The notes beneath the pieces were generated by a model. That model had not been told where the DNA came from, ran no database searches, and worked only from the letters and a program-made list of their open reading frames with translations. Shown here in pieces: positions 18,127 to 26,681 of a stretch of DNA of 55,569 bases. This DNA comes from Rhizobium sp. Root1220. GTDB taxonomy: Bacteria; Pseudomonadota; Alphaproteobacteria; Rhizobiales; Rhizobiaceae. Position numbers and translations under genes: made by a program. The stretch lies in contig NZ_LMDG01000032.1 in assembly GCF_001426265.1 (NCBI RefSeq), positions 1-55,569 of the forward strand, in the 5' to 3' direction. The first letter of the stretch is position 1; the number at the start of each line of letters is the position of its first letter.

Positions 18127-19008
18127 ATGACGATGGTAAATCTGGCAACCAATATCCCCGCGGTGAACAAGCGCGCCGGTTTGCTGGCGGTGATCCGCCG
18201 CAACGTGCCCTTCAGCGTGGGCGTTTGTATCCTCTGGCTCGCGGCCATGGTGTTCGTCGCCTGCCTTGCCGATACGCTGCGGCCCTACGGCATTTCCGCG
18301 ATGGACCTCACCAGCCGGCTTTCGCCCCCCGGCAATGTCAAGCATTGGCTTGGCACCGACGAGCTTGGGCGCGATGTGCTGTCCCGCTTGCTGCAGTCGA
18401 TACGCGTCTCGCTGATCATCGCCTTCGGCGCTACGATCCTGTCGGCGGCTTTCGGAACGGCGCTCGGCTTCGCTGCGGCAAAATTCCGCGGGACGGTGGA
18501 ACACCTCGTGCTGGTATTAGCCGATTTCCAGGCAGCGCTGCCTTTCCTCATCATGTCTCTCGCAGTGCTTGCCTTTTTCGGCTCTTCAATGGTGCTGCTG
18601 GTGTGCCTAATGGGCTTCTACGGCTGGGAACGGTATGCGCGCATCGCTCGCGGCCTTGCTATCTCCGCAAGTGCACAGGGCTATGCAGCCTCCGCGGTCC
18701 ATCTCGGCGCGACCCCAGCGCGTGTCTATCTGCGTCACATACTTCCGAACGTTGCCTCAACGCTGATCGTTTCCATGACGCTTACATTCCCGGAAATCAT
18801 TCTGATGGAAAGCGGACTCTCCTTCCTCGGTCTCGGTGTGCAGCCCCCCGAGACCAGTCTCGGAAACATGGTTGGCTTCGGACGCGAATACCTGACCCGG
18901 GCTCCGTGGATCATGCTGGCTCCCGCGGCGGTGATCATGCTCACCACTCTATCCATCTCGCTCGCAGGCGATTGGCTGCGCGACAAGCTCGACCCGACCA
19001 TCCGCTAG
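18127..19008 (+). CDS. ABC transporter permease (OppC/DppC type)
   Basis: A 293-residue permease with the OppC_N pattern: an N-terminal helix, then HWLGTDELGRDVLSRLL, which is diagnostic for DppC-like proteins. The coupling loop is GYAASAVHLGATPARVYLRH. GAGGAGG lies six bases before the ATG at 18127. It pairs with the preceding OppB-type permease. Confidence 0.93.
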   Translation: MTMVNLATNIPAVNKRAGLLAVIRRNVPFSVGVCILWLAAMVFVACLADTLRPYGISAMDLTSRLSPPGNVKHWLGTDELGRDVLSRLLQSIRVSLIIAFGATILSAAFGTALGFAAAKFRGTVEHLVLVLADFQAALPFLIMSLAVLAFFGSSMVLLVCLMGFYGWERYARIARGLAISASAQGYAASAVHLGATPARVYLRHILPNVASTLIVSMTLTFPEIILMESGLSFLGLGVQPPETSLGNMVGFGREYLTRAPWIMLAPAAVIMLTTLSISLAGDWLRDKLDPTIR

Positions 19009-19038
19009 CGCCCTTCAAACAAGATCAGGACCACACCC

Positions 19039-19788
19039 ATGACGCTCATCACCGGCCATCGCGGCGCACGCAACCTCTGGGCCGAAAATTCGCTGACAGG
19101 CTTTCGCAATGTGCTCGACATTGGCGTTGATGCCGTGGAATTCGACGTCCACCTGACGACCGCCGGCGAGCTCCTCGTCATCCACGATGCAACGCTGGAG
19201 CGGACGGCCGACGGGCATGGCCCAGTGCGCGCGCTTTCGCCGGAGACGCGGAAGTCGGTTTTGCTGAAGGACACGAGCGAGACGATCCCGACTTTGTCCG
19301 AAGTGCTGGAGGTCCTGGCCACTGCGGGGCATATCGCCCCGCATATAGAGATAAAGATGGATGAAAGCGGTACTCCCTATCCCGGCATTGTCGAAAAGGT
19401 GACCGCCGAGATTGCCCGCTTCGGCATCGAGGGCCGCAGCTATCTGACCTCCTTCGATACATCCGTGCTGGAAGCCTGCCGTCGTCATGCACCCGGTGTA
19501 GCCCGCCTAGCTTCCGTGAATGCCGCCTGGGCAGACAAGCAGGGAGGCATCGCTCGGTTCATCGAAAGCGTCGATAGTCTCGTGGAGATCATCGCGGTTC
19601 ACCACGAGTTGCTGGACACGGAGTGGCAGACCATCACCGCGACGATTGCGCCGGAGCGGCTCTGCGCGTGGACGCTCAACGACGAGGCGCTCATCCGCCG
19701 CTGGCTAAACAGCGGTATCGGCCACCTGACCTCAGACTCCCCGGACCTTGCCCTGCAACTGCGCGGGCAAATGCGGGCAGTCGCCTGA
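19039..19788 (+). CDS. glycerophosphodiester phosphodiesterase family protein (AccF/UgpQ-like)
   Basis: A 249-residue TIM-barrel phosphodiesterase without a signal peptide. The GDPD motif is complete: HRGARNLWAEN with His7, Arg8 and Glu16, metal ligands Glu34 and Asp36 in VEFDVHL, and His49 in IHD. Family members hydrolyse glycerophosphodiesters to glycerol-3-phosphate and an alcohol. The relative AccF of Ti plasmids is described as cleaving agrocinopines, which are sugar phosphodiesters. Its place right behind an oligopeptide-type ABC importer matches the acc operon, so the imported compound may be a sugar phosphodiester. Deacylated phospholipid head groups are an alternative. GGA lies close to the start. 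Confidence 0.9.
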   Translation: MTLITGHRGARNLWAENSLTGFRNVLDIGVDAVEFDVHLTTAGELLVIHDATLERTADGHGPVRALSPETRKSVLLKDTSETIPTLSEVLEVLATAGHIAPHIEIKMDESGTPYPGIVEKVTAEIARFGIEGRSYLTSFDTSVLEACRRHAPGVARLASVNAAWADKQGGIARFIESVDSLVEIIAVHHELLDTEWQTITATIAPERLCAWTLNDEALIRRWLNSGIGHLTSDSPDLALQLRGQMRAVA

Positions 19789-19818
19789 CATCGATCCACA
19801 ACCGCAACGGAGATTATC

Positions 19819-20733
19819 ATGTCCAACATCATCGCAACCGGCTTCAACGCCGGTTCCACCGACGGAGAGCTGGAAAGTCTCGAGACCGAACTCCGACGTC
19901 TTGCAGCGCTCGGCGTCGATACAGTCGAACTCGCCCTCACCAGCCTCGACCTTATCAGCGGTGGCCGTATCATCGAGGAACGTGCACAGAGGCTCGTCGC
20001 CATCACCAGCAAGTTTTCGTTCCGCTATACCGTCCACGGGCTTGTCTCGTCCAATTTCATGGACCCTGCGACCTGCGCTTATCAGCTCGAAGCTGCCAAG
20101 GCCCTGGTGCAGATTTGCGACCGCATTGGTGCGCGCATCCTCGTGCAGCACGGGGGATGCCTGCGCAGCGACCAGATTCTTGACCGGGCCGCTGCCGATC
20201 GTCGCGAGCGCGAAGCGCTGTTCGAACTCGCGGAGTTCGCGAAACCTTATGAAGTGCGCGCTGTCCTGGAGAACATCTTCACGACGGAGCCGGGCCAGTA
20301 TCGCCAGACGCCGGCCGAGGTCGCGAAGACAGTCAAGGCCGTCAACCATCCTAACCTCGTCGCACTGATCGACTTCAGCCACGCTTACATCGAGTCGACC
20401 TTTCGTGGCCTGGACTTCCGCGAACAACTGCGGGCCATGGCGCCGGTCGCAGGCCACCTGCATGTACACGACAGCTTTGGCCGCCCGCAGAATTTCTACA
20501 AGCCGTTCTTTCTCCAGGAATCGGTAGCACTCGGTATCGGCGACCTGCATCTTCCACTTGGCTGGGGTGATATCGACTGGGAGGATATTTTCAGTGAATT
20601 GCAGTTTCTGCCCGGTACAGTCCTGATGATGGAGATCGGACATCGCTACCGCAACGAACAGCCGGACAGCTTGGCGCGCGCCAAAAGTCTGATGGCTCTA
20701 AACGGCCAGCGTCAATCGATTGCCGCTGAGTGA
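19819..20733 (+). CDS. sugar phosphate isomerase/epimerase family TIM barrel
   Basis: A 304-residue AP-endonuclease-2/xylose-isomerase-like barrel. The metal ligands fall as expected: Glu151 (VLENIFTTEP), Asp185 and His188 (LIDFSHAY), His214/His217 (HLHVHDSFG) and Glu272 (MMEIGHRY). Such enzymes isomerise or epimerise free or phosphorylated sugars, or cleave related substrates. It is the last gene of the operon, starting 30 bases after the phosphodiesterase with GGAGAT upstream. In the Ti-plasmid acc operon the corresponding last gene (accG) is a phosphatase of another family, so this locus would process its sugar product differently. Confidence 0.87.
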   Translation: MSNIIATGFNAGSTDGELESLETELRRLAALGVDTVELALTSLDLISGGRIIEERAQRLVAITSKFSFRYTVHGLVSSNFMDPATCAYQLEAAKALVQICDRIGARILVQHGGCLRSDQILDRAAADRREREALFELAEFAKPYEVRAVLENIFTTEPGQYRQTPAEVAKTVKAVNHPNLVALIDFSHAYIESTFRGLDFREQLRAMAPVAGHLHVHDSFGRPQNFYKPFFLQESVALGIGDLHLPLGWGDIDWEDIFSELQFLPGTVLMMEIGHRYRNEQPDSLARAKSLMALNGQRQSIAAE

Positions 20734-21166
20734 GCGGAACCCGGTTGCGAGGCCACCGTGTCGGATGAGTTTGACATGCTGCTGACCTCCACACAGTAAA
20801 CCAGTGAAGCTGATCGGTGGCTATTAGCAACAGTCCAGCACGAATTGAAATGACCTTAGGAAATGCACACAAGACAGGGTGGTCGATTCTGTCCTCCGCT
20901 CGTTCTGCGATAAGGGCATCGATCTCTCTTGGGTGGCCCTCATATCAGGTGTGAGGGCCACAAATCTCCGCAACCGTCAGTCCAGTCGCAAATTCGACAT
21001 CCTCGAGGCTGTAACCTAGCAGTATGAGCGCTCCGGCTGCGTGGAGCGGGCGTGGTCTCTTACATGACAATCTGATCCATGTTTTACATCTCCGAATTTG
21101 CATGAAGGAAATGTCCGTAGAGACGGGCAGGATTTCATACTACCTTGAAAGCGTGACGGGGTCGGT
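20734..21166. other. intergenic, one strong hairpin
   Basis: No protein-like frame is supported here. The only notable element is the 10-bp hairpin listed separately. The stretch follows the last gene of the ABC operon and precedes a small minus-strand ORF. Confidence 0.4.
20933..20961. terminator. perfect 10-bp hairpin, terminator-like
   Basis: GTGGCCCTCA and TGAGGGCCAC form a perfect stem with a 9-base loop. No T-run follows on either strand, so a canonical intrinsic terminator is not proven. It is 200 bp past the end of the plus-strand operon and could stop or stabilise its transcript. Confidence 0.35.
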
Positions 21167-21403
21167 TCAGCTCCTGCGCGCCTCCAGACGCCGCTTGTCG
21201 CGCTCGACATGTGCGGAGCCCAACTCTGTCAGACGGAATTGTCTTTTCTGAAATTCTCCGCGGATCAAGATGAAGCCTTGCTCTTCAGCTTCGCTCAATG
21301 TCTTCAGGCTTGTTCCTTTAGGGGGAGACTGCCAGTCCGTGCCAGCGGCACTGTGCAGCAATACCATTATCTTGATGATTTTGTTTCTCCATGGCTGACG
21401 CAT
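21167..21403 (-). CDS. small hypothetical protein, possible winged-helix domain
   Basis: A 78-residue ORF starting with ATG at 21403. It is not recognised. The pattern SLKTLSEAEEQGFILIRGEFQ followed by KRQFRLTELGSAHVERDKRR resembles the last helix and beta-wing of a winged-helix regulator and has a basic C-terminus. Its upstream region is unusually AT-rich with inverted repeats, consistent with a regulated promoter. No strong ribosome site is seen, so coding is only moderately supported. Confidence 0.4.
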   Translation of the reverse strand: MRQPWRNKIIKIMVLLHSAAGTDWQSPPKGTSLKTLSEAEEQGFILIRGEFQKRQFRLTELGSAHVERDKRRLEARRS

Positions 21404-21460
21404 ACGGGTGCGCTGCGTCGTATCGCTAATCCGCTGGTTTCAGTTTCTTGATTTGCCATC

Positions 21461-21502
21461 ATCCAAAAAAAATATCATTGTTTTTAAATGATTATTTTGG
21501 AT
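21461..21502. repeat. nested AT-rich inverted repeats
   Basis: ATCCAAAA (21461-21468) pairs with TTTTGGAT (21495-21502). Inside them ATCATT (21474-21479) pairs with AATGAT (21487-21492). Together they make an interrupted 14-bp stem of nearly pure A/T in a GC-rich window. It lies upstream of the 78-residue minus-strand ORF and may be a regulator binding region or a transcript stem-loop. Confidence 0.5.
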
Positions 21503-21526
21503 AATCCAGATTTTGGCAGAGGCAAT

Positions 21527-21543
21527 TTATAGAGGCTCTATAA
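21527..21543. repeat. 17-bp perfect palindrome
   Basis: TTATAGAG-G-CTCTATAA is a perfect inverted repeat with a single central base. It lies 24 bp from the nested repeats and 124 bp upstream of the small minus-strand ORF at 21167-21403. Its symmetry suggests a dimeric DNA-binding protein, but no partner can be named. Confidence 0.45.
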
Positions 21544-21660
21544 GGCTTGGTCAATTCAACCGCGCCATACCAATAGGGGTTGGTAGCGGCACAGCGGAGC
21601 CGCCAACGTAACACCTTCCTCCGATGGCGGTTGAACTTCCGACCTCCATGGGCACCCTCT

Positions 21661-21942
21661 TTATGCAGCCCTGATGGGTAAGGAATCCGAAACAAGAATC
21701 TTTGCTTGTCTTGCGTTTGTGTTGGTAACCGTCATCAGCAATAAGCTTAGTGCCACAGCAGGCGGTATCGCCTCGATGCCAGTCGCCCACGCTCGATGAG
21801 TTGGTATGTCAACACCAAATAGCTTTTCGATATCTGCGGCACTCAAACCTGTGACGGCAACCGCAGCCTTATATTCTGAGGCTCTCAATGCACTGTCCAG
21901 TCGATTCGTGATTTCTTGCAGCGGCCAGAACTTTAGGCGCAC
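21661..21942 (-). CDS. small hypothetical protein, possible helix-turn-helix
   Basis: A 93-residue ORF with a GTG start next to CAGGT; an in-frame stop lies five codons further upstream, which limits the start. The segment VTGLSAADIEKLFGVDIPTH followed by RAWATGIEAIPPAVALSL resembles the helical DNA-binding part of small XRE- or phage-type proteins. No family is recognised. It is on the same strand as the 78-residue ORF, about 257 bp upstream of it. Confidence 0.4.
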   Translation of the reverse strand: MRLKFWPLQEITNRLDSALRASEYKAAVAVTGLSAADIEKLFGVDIPTHRAWATGIEAIPPAVALSLLLMTVTNTNARQAKILVSDSLPIRAA

Positions 21943-22150
21943 CTGAAATGGTCGGTATCAATAAAGCGACATAATCCGCCGCCAGAGCGACAGTCACGCC
22001 GAAGTCACAATCGTTCCTCTGAACTGCGTTATCCGCCAGTCGGCCGTGAGTTGCCGTCTGGTGATGGTGGCGCATAATCGCTTTGCGCCCTCTTAGCTGC
22101 CGTTTGAAGTGGTCGTCGCCGCGCCCAAAAAGGAGATGTTCATTTCAATG

Positions 22151-22176
22151 GCTCCCGGCACTTTCGCGCCGGGAGC
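22151..22176 (-). terminator. hairpin after the hydrolase gene
   Basis: GCTCCCGGC (22151-22159) pairs perfectly with GCCGGGAGC (22168-22176) around an 8-base loop. It lies just eight bases past the stop of the minus-strand hydrolase gene. The following bases are only partly T-rich on that strand, so it is a probable but imperfect intrinsic terminator. Confidence 0.55.
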
Positions 22177-22183
22177 GGTAAAG

Positions 22184-22954
22184 TCACTCTGCGAGTGCGG
22201 CCTTTTCAATCACCGCGGCGACTTCCTTCGCGTGGACGACGAGAGAAGCATGGCTGCCGGCGACTTCCGTGATCTGGGCCTTCATTCGGGCGGCGAAAAA
22301 CTGCTGGGCCGCGGGTGCGATCACCTTGTCCTTGGTGGTGACCACGTAGAACGTTGGCTTGTCGCGCCAAGCGGCGGTATCAACCGGAGCCTCGAAAGCC
22401 GTGAGACTTATCGGAAGCTGATGGTTCGCCAGAGCTTCGGCGATGTGTGTGGGAAGGTCCGCCGCGACCGCCGAAGGAAACACTTTGGGGTCGATGTAGA
22501 GGTTGCCTTTGTCGTCAGGGTGTATCGCCGCTCCACCTTCGGTTGCCGGACCGCTCTTGGCGAGCGTCGCCACAGATTGTCCCACATCGGGCGCGAATGC
22601 GGAGACGTAGACGAGCGCCGAGACTTTGGGATCGTTGCCGGCTTCCGTGATCACCACGCCGCCCCAGGAGTGACCGACGAGAACGGTCTTGCCGTTCTGC
22701 TTCGCTAGCGCCTGTTTGGTGGCATCGACGTCCGCGGTGAGCGAGGTAAGCGGATTTTCGACGAGCGTTACGTTATAGCCCTTATTCGTGAGAATGTCGG
22801 CAACGGGCTTCCAGCTCGTTTGGTCGACGAAAGCGCCATGAACGAGTACAATATTATGGGCCGCGCCCTTGGGCAGTTCAGCTGGCAGGGCCGGGGCTGC
22901 AACTGTTGCTCCGGCCATGAGGACGGTGGCGGCTGAAAGTAAAAGATTTCGCAT
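22184..22954 (-). CDS. secreted alpha/beta hydrolase
   Basis: A 256-residue hydrolase with a signal peptide (about 1-25, with AAPALPA near the cleavage site). The alpha/beta fold residues are the oxyanion loop HGAF (39-42), nucleophile Ser96 in GHSWGG, likely acid Asp209 in TTKDK and His235 in GSHAS. It is close to the salicylate-esterase-like/EstC group of small hydrolases, which are often annotated only as alpha/beta hydrolases. The ATG follows AAAAGGAGCAATGA. It is divergent from an AraC regulator, a common pairing for inducible detoxifying hydrolases. The substrate is unknown. Confidence 0.9.
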   Translation of the reverse strand: MRNLLLSAATVLMAGATVAAPALPAELPKGAAHNIVLVHGAFVDQTSWKPVADILTNKGYNVTLVENPLTSLTADVDATKQALAKQNGKTVLVGHSWGGVVITEAGNDPKVSALVYVSAFAPDVGQSVATLAKSGPATEGGAAIHPDDKGNLYIDPKVFPSAVAADLPTHIAEALANHQLPISLTAFEAPVDTAAWRDKPTFYVVTTKDKVIAPAAQQFFAARMKAQITEVAGSHASLVVHAKEVAAVIEKAALAE

Positions 22955-23170
22955 TCATTGCTCCTTTTGGGATGATGGATGACACGGATGCGGGGGGGTA
23001 TACATCCGTTCGGTGAAGTCGCGGGTTTTCCATCCGCCGCTTTGCGAAGTGGTTTGCCGCACGGCGTATTGGTTCGCCGTGAGATGGAAATAGTGGGAGC
23101 AGTTCTTGGACGTTAGTGCCCAGTCGTCCGAATATTGTGTCTGACCGTCCGGAGGATTAACATCCGGCGC

Positions 23171-24130
23171 ATGGACATCCTCGCCGAAGTTCTCGATCGT
23201 GTCCGCCTCGGCGGAACTCTGCTCTTCCACTTCGAGCTCGGCCATCCATGGAACGTGGCATTACCAGCGCGCCCCTACGCCCTGTTTCACTATCTCAGTT
23301 GCGGCTCAGCTACCCTCGCACTCGATCAGGGACAAGAGCTCCACTTGGCCGCGGGAGACTTGGTTGTCGTCACACGCGGCGAGCCCCATTTGATTTACTC
23401 GGATCGTCGAACGAAGCCGTTGCCGGTCATAGATCTCGATCGACTGCCCGGACGTCTCGGCGTGGTTCGACACGGAGGCGCGCCGCCGCTCGCGACGATG
23501 ATCTGCGGCAATTTCACGGTGGCGCAGCCCTCGCGCGGCAGCGTGTTGGAGTTGCTTCCGCCCCTGCTTCACCTGAAGCCGGCGGAAGACGGCGGATGGC
23601 TCGAGGCAATTCTGCAACGCATGGTGAGCGAGTCGGCGCTTGCGCGTCCCGGCCAAGGCGTCGCACTCTCACGACTGACAGAAGTGCTCTTCGTTGAGGT
23701 GTTGCGAAGCTGGATCAAGTCTCTCGGTCCCGGAGAAGGCGGGTGGCTGGGAGCCATGGCGGACCCGCACATAGGACCGGCGCTTCAGTTGATCCACGAA
23801 CAACCGGATCGACCCTGGACGCTTGGCGACCTCGGGCAAAGCGTTGGGCTTGGTCGCTCGGCGTTTTCGGATCGCTTCACCAGGCTCGTCGGCCAGCCCA
23901 TGTACCGCTATCTGATCGCACGCCGGATGTCGGAGGCCGCGTTTCTGCTCGAAACAAGCGACGAGGGGATTGCACGGATTGCGTCCCGCGTTGGCTACGA
24001 GACCGCGGCCGCGTTTTCGAAGCTGTTCCGTCGACATCATGGCCTATCGCCTGGCCTTTATCGGGCTGTTCGCCGGTCTGACGGTGGCCGAACGCAAGGG
24101 GGCGTTCTGGAAGCAGAAGTTGCCGATTGA
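23171..24130 (+). CDS. AraC-family regulator with N-terminal cupin domain
   Basis: A 319-residue regulator. Residues about 5-190 form a cupin_6-type ligand domain (LHLAAGDLVVVTRGEPHLIY). The C-terminal 100 residues carry two helix-turn-helix motifs, including WTLGDLGQSVGLGRSAFS and GIARIASRVGYETAAAFSKL, then the family ending HHGLSPGLYRAV. The ATG at 23171 is favoured, although the best ribosome site (GGAGG at 23151-23155) is 15 bases away, so an upstream TTG start cannot be excluded. It is transcribed away from the hydrolase gene and most likely activates it. Confidence 0.88.
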   Translation: MDILAEVLDRVRLGGTLLFHFELGHPWNVALPARPYALFHYLSCGSATLALDQGQELHLAAGDLVVVTRGEPHLIYSDRRTKPLPVIDLDRLPGRLGVVRHGGAPPLATMICGNFTVAQPSRGSVLELLPPLLHLKPAEDGGWLEAILQRMVSESALARPGQGVALSRLTEVLFVEVLRSWIKSLGPGEGGWLGAMADPHIGPALQLIHEQPDRPWTLGDLGQSVGLGRSAFSDRFTRLVGQPMYRYLIARRMSEAAFLLETSDEGIARIASRVGYETAAAFSKLFRRHHGLSPGLYRAVRRSDGGRTQGGVLEAEVAD

Positions 24131-24755
24131 CCTCGATCAAGGTGCCTTCCGAAAGATCTGGCGACGGGGCGGGTGCTTAGTTTTGTTCACAAATGGCGCG
24201 CGCCCGAAGAGATCCCAACTGTCCTCGAGTTTTGGCTCGACAAGATGCGCGACGACTTGCTTTGCAAAGGTTGCCACTCTCTAGTGGGCAGTCTGCTTGC
24301 GGCCCCAAAGCGTTCACTCATGGGTACCGATACGCATGCTGATTGTGGGGCAGCCGCCCTAAGTCAAGGAAGATGCTTTTTGTTCGATCGCGTTTGTGAA
24401 TGCAGCAGATTGATACGCTTGTTCACAACCTGCCTCCTGATTGTGTCGAGGGATCGAATTCGTAGACGGGCGGTGACCGTTCGTTGTTGCCCATCCAAGT
24501 TTCAAGCGGGCAGCCAACAATCTCGACACCGACACCGGACACCCGCATCGACCACTCCCCTGGACTAAGGCTAAGTTCGATATCAACCCAGACCGAAAGG
24601 CCTGGCGATAGCCCGGAACCTTGGGTTCTGCACTTATGGACGATCATCTCGTGTTCGACCATTGCCAAGCGGGGTTGACGCTTTTAGATCTTTGAGAAAT
24701 GATAGGATGTCAGACCAATTTAACAGGTCGGCTGCCTATAAAAAACTGGGGAACC
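24131..24755. other. intergenic of about 625 bp, no supported gene
   Basis: A GTG-initiated frame at 24173-24568 begins with a plausible segment (PTVLEFWLDKMRDDLLCKG) but then becomes rich in Arg, Ser and His without domain character. It may be a remnant of an old gene, so I do not call it. The right end holds the probable promoter of the GntR operon. Confidence 0.4.
24675..24704 (+). promoter_or_regulatory. putative promoter of the GntR-PLP-ABC operon
   Basis: TTGACG (24675-24680) is followed after 18 bases by ATGATA (24699-24704), about 50 bases before the GntR ATG. The next bases, GGATGTCAGACCAATT, could hold an operator, but I find no clean symmetry. Confidence 0.35.
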
Positions 24756-25478
24756 ATGAAGGCACCATTTCACGACAGGCCGGTCATTCGGCCGCTTCCG
24801 GCATTGGATCGCGCACGTCAGGTTACGGACGCGCTGGCTGACTACGTCGAGGACGCACGGCTGCAGGCAGGTGACCGCTTGCCGGCCGAGCGCGCGCTGA
24901 TGGCGGCGCTGATGGTTGGTCGGTCCACGATCCGCGAGGCAATCCGCCACTTCCAGGCGCTCGGCGTCATCGAGACCCGAAAGGGCAGCGGAACCTATCT
25001 GCTGAAACCGGTTTCCAAGGCGACGATCCACATGCCGTTGTCGCTGAACACCACACATCTACGCGACGCGCTGCTGCAGACGCTCGAGGTTCGGCGCGGC
25101 ATCGAATGCGAAGCCGGCATGGTCGCCGCGACAAAGCGGACCGAGCAGGATCTGGTTCTCATCGAGGAAAAGCTCAGCGAGATGGAGCGTGTCCACATCG
25201 AGCAGGGTACCTCGGGCCCGGAAGATCTTGCCTTCCACCTCGCCATCTACGACGCGAGCCACAATCCGCTGTTCCGCCAGCTTCTGGAGCAGATGCGTGA
25301 GACGTTCTGGCAGTTTTGGCAGCACCCCTTCCAGCGACAGGATTTCGCCCGTCGCTCCTTCCCCTTTCATCGCACGCTCTTCAACGCGATTGCCGCACGC
25401 GATCCCGAGGCCGCGCGGCAAGAGACACTGAAAATCCTCGCAGTCGTCGAGGAAGACATCAAGGAAATGTCCCAATGA
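24756..25478 (+). CDS. GntR-family regulator, FadR subfamily
   Basis: A 240-residue FCD-type regulator. The winged helix covers about 15-85 (LPAERALMAALMVGRSTIREAI), and the FCD domain follows with metal-ligand candidates in EVRRGIECEAG, LAFHLAIYDAS and FPFHRTLFNAI. The ATG at 24756 has CTGGGGAAC upstream. It is the first gene of its own operon and overlaps the PLP-enzyme start by four bases (ATGA), so regulator and enzyme are translationally coupled and autoregulation is likely. The effector is probably the transported compound or its product. Confidence 0.9.
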   Translation: MKAPFHDRPVIRPLPALDRARQVTDALADYVEDARLQAGDRLPAERALMAALMVGRSTIREAIRHFQALGVIETRKGSGTYLLKPVSKATIHMPLSLNTTHLRDALLQTLEVRRGIECEAGMVAATKRTEQDLVLIEEKLSEMERVHIEQGTSGPEDLAFHLAIYDASHNPLFRQLLEQMRETFWQFWQHPFQRQDFARRSFPFHRTLFNAIAARDPEAARQETLKILAVVEEDIKEMSQ

Positions 25479-26641
25479 GCAATGGTGCCGACCCATTCGA
25501 ACTTGCCTCCCTCATCACCGCTCATGACGAGGGCAACTTCGCCGAGGCGGTCGTGCCGCCGATCTTCCAGACGTCGCTTTTCACCTTCTCCGACTACGAC
25601 GACATGATCGCCTCCTATCGCGGCGAGAAGGTCCGACCGATCTACACGCGCGGCCTCAACCCGACGGTGCGCATGTTCGAGGAGATGCTGGCCAAGCTCG
25701 AGGGCGCGGAAGACGCGCTGGGCTTTGCAAGCGGCATGGCGGCGATCTCTTCTGCGGTGCTCTCCTTTGTCGAGCCGGGCGATCGGATCGTGGCGGTCAA
25801 GCACGTGTATCCTGATGCCTTTCGCCTGTTCGGCACCGTCCTGAAACGGATGAAGGTCGAGGTCACCTATGTCGACGGCCGCGACGAGGAAGCTGTCGAC
25901 AGGGCTCTGCCGGGCGCCAAGCTGTTCTACATGGAAAGCCCGACCAGTTGGGTTATGGAAGCTCATGACGTCGGCGCGCTGGCGACGCTTGCCAAAAAGC
26001 ACGGCGTCGTCTCGATGATCGACAACAGCTGGGCAAGCCCGGTCTTCCAGCGGCCGATAACACTGGGTGTCGACCTCGTCATCCATTCGGCCTCCAAATA
26101 TCTCGGCGGTCATAGCGACGTCGTCGCCGGTGTCGTCGCCGGATCCAGGGAGATGATCGCGCGCGTCAAGGCCGAGGCTTATCCTTATCTTGGCGGCAAG
26201 CTCTCGCCCTTCGATGCCTGGCTCCTGATCCGCGGCATGCGCACGCTGCCGATCCGCATGAAAGCGCATCAGACCGCCGCGATGACGATCGCCAAGCGCC
26301 TTCAGGAGCTCGATGTGGTGGAAACGGTCTGCCATCCGGGCCTGGCCAATCGCCTGCCTGCCGGCCTCCACGGCACGTCGGGCCTGTTCTCGTTCATATT
26401 CCGCGAAGGCATCGATATCCGCGCCTTCGCTGATCACCTCAAGCTCTTCAAACTGGGAGTGAGCTGGGGTGGACATGAAAGCCTGATCGTACCAGGCGAG
26501 GTCGTCCTTCAGCAGAAGGCACAGCCGAATTCCGCGCACACCTTCGGGATCCATGCGCGGTCCGTACGTCTCCATGTCGGTCTCGAAGGAACCGACGCGC
26601 TGTGGAGAGATATCGAAGAGGCGCTCGCCGTCGCTTCATAA
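25475..26641 (+). CDS. Cys/Met-metabolism PLP-dependent enzyme (trans-sulfuration family)
   Basis: A 388-residue aminotransferase-fold lyase of the cystathionine gamma-synthase/beta-lyase family. PLP Lys208 lies in SASKYLGGHSD, Asp183 in IDNSWASP binds the pyridine nitrogen, and Tyr57/Arg59 in YTRGLNPT come from the neighbouring subunit. SGMAAI (86-91) forms the phosphate loop. Family members eliminate or replace groups at the beta or gamma carbon of amino acids. Its coupling to a GntR regulator and to a sugar-type ABC importer is unusual and argues for a specialised catabolic reaction, not methionine biosynthesis. The substrate is not assignable. Confidence 0.88.
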   Translation: MSNGADPFELASLITAHDEGNFAEAVVPPIFQTSLFTFSDYDDMIASYRGEKVRPIYTRGLNPTVRMFEEMLAKLEGAEDALGFASGMAAISSAVLSFVEPGDRIVAVKHVYPDAFRLFGTVLKRMKVEVTYVDGRDEEAVDRALPGAKLFYMESPTSWVMEAHDVGALATLAKKHGVVSMIDNSWASPVFQRPITLGVDLVIHSASKYLGGHSDVVAGVVAGSREMIARVKAEAYPYLGGKLSPFDAWLLIRGMRTLPIRMKAHQTAAMTIAKRLQELDVVETVCHPGLANRLPAGLHGTSGLFSFIFREGIDIRAFADHLKLFKLGVSWGGHESLIVPGEVVLQQKAQPNSAHTFGIHARSVRLHVGLEGTDALWRDIEEALAVAS

Positions 26642-26681
26642 CCTTCAACCTGAGAGAAACACCTAAAAAGGGGAACTGAGC

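Noticed and set aside
13462..20733. plain dipeptide or nickel transporter reading of the Opp-type operon
   Set aside because: No peptidase or nickel enzyme is present; the two terminal enzymes act on phosphodiesters and sugars, so a peptide substrate is less likely, though not excluded.
24173..24568. 131-codon plus-strand frame after the AraC gene
   Set aside because: The first 40 residues look protein-like but the rest is compositionally random, with no ribosome site at the GTG. At most it is a remnant.
25367..26575. 402-codon minus-strand open frame
   Set aside because: It is antisense to the PLP enzyme; its product is His/Asp/Arg-rich and matches no family pattern.
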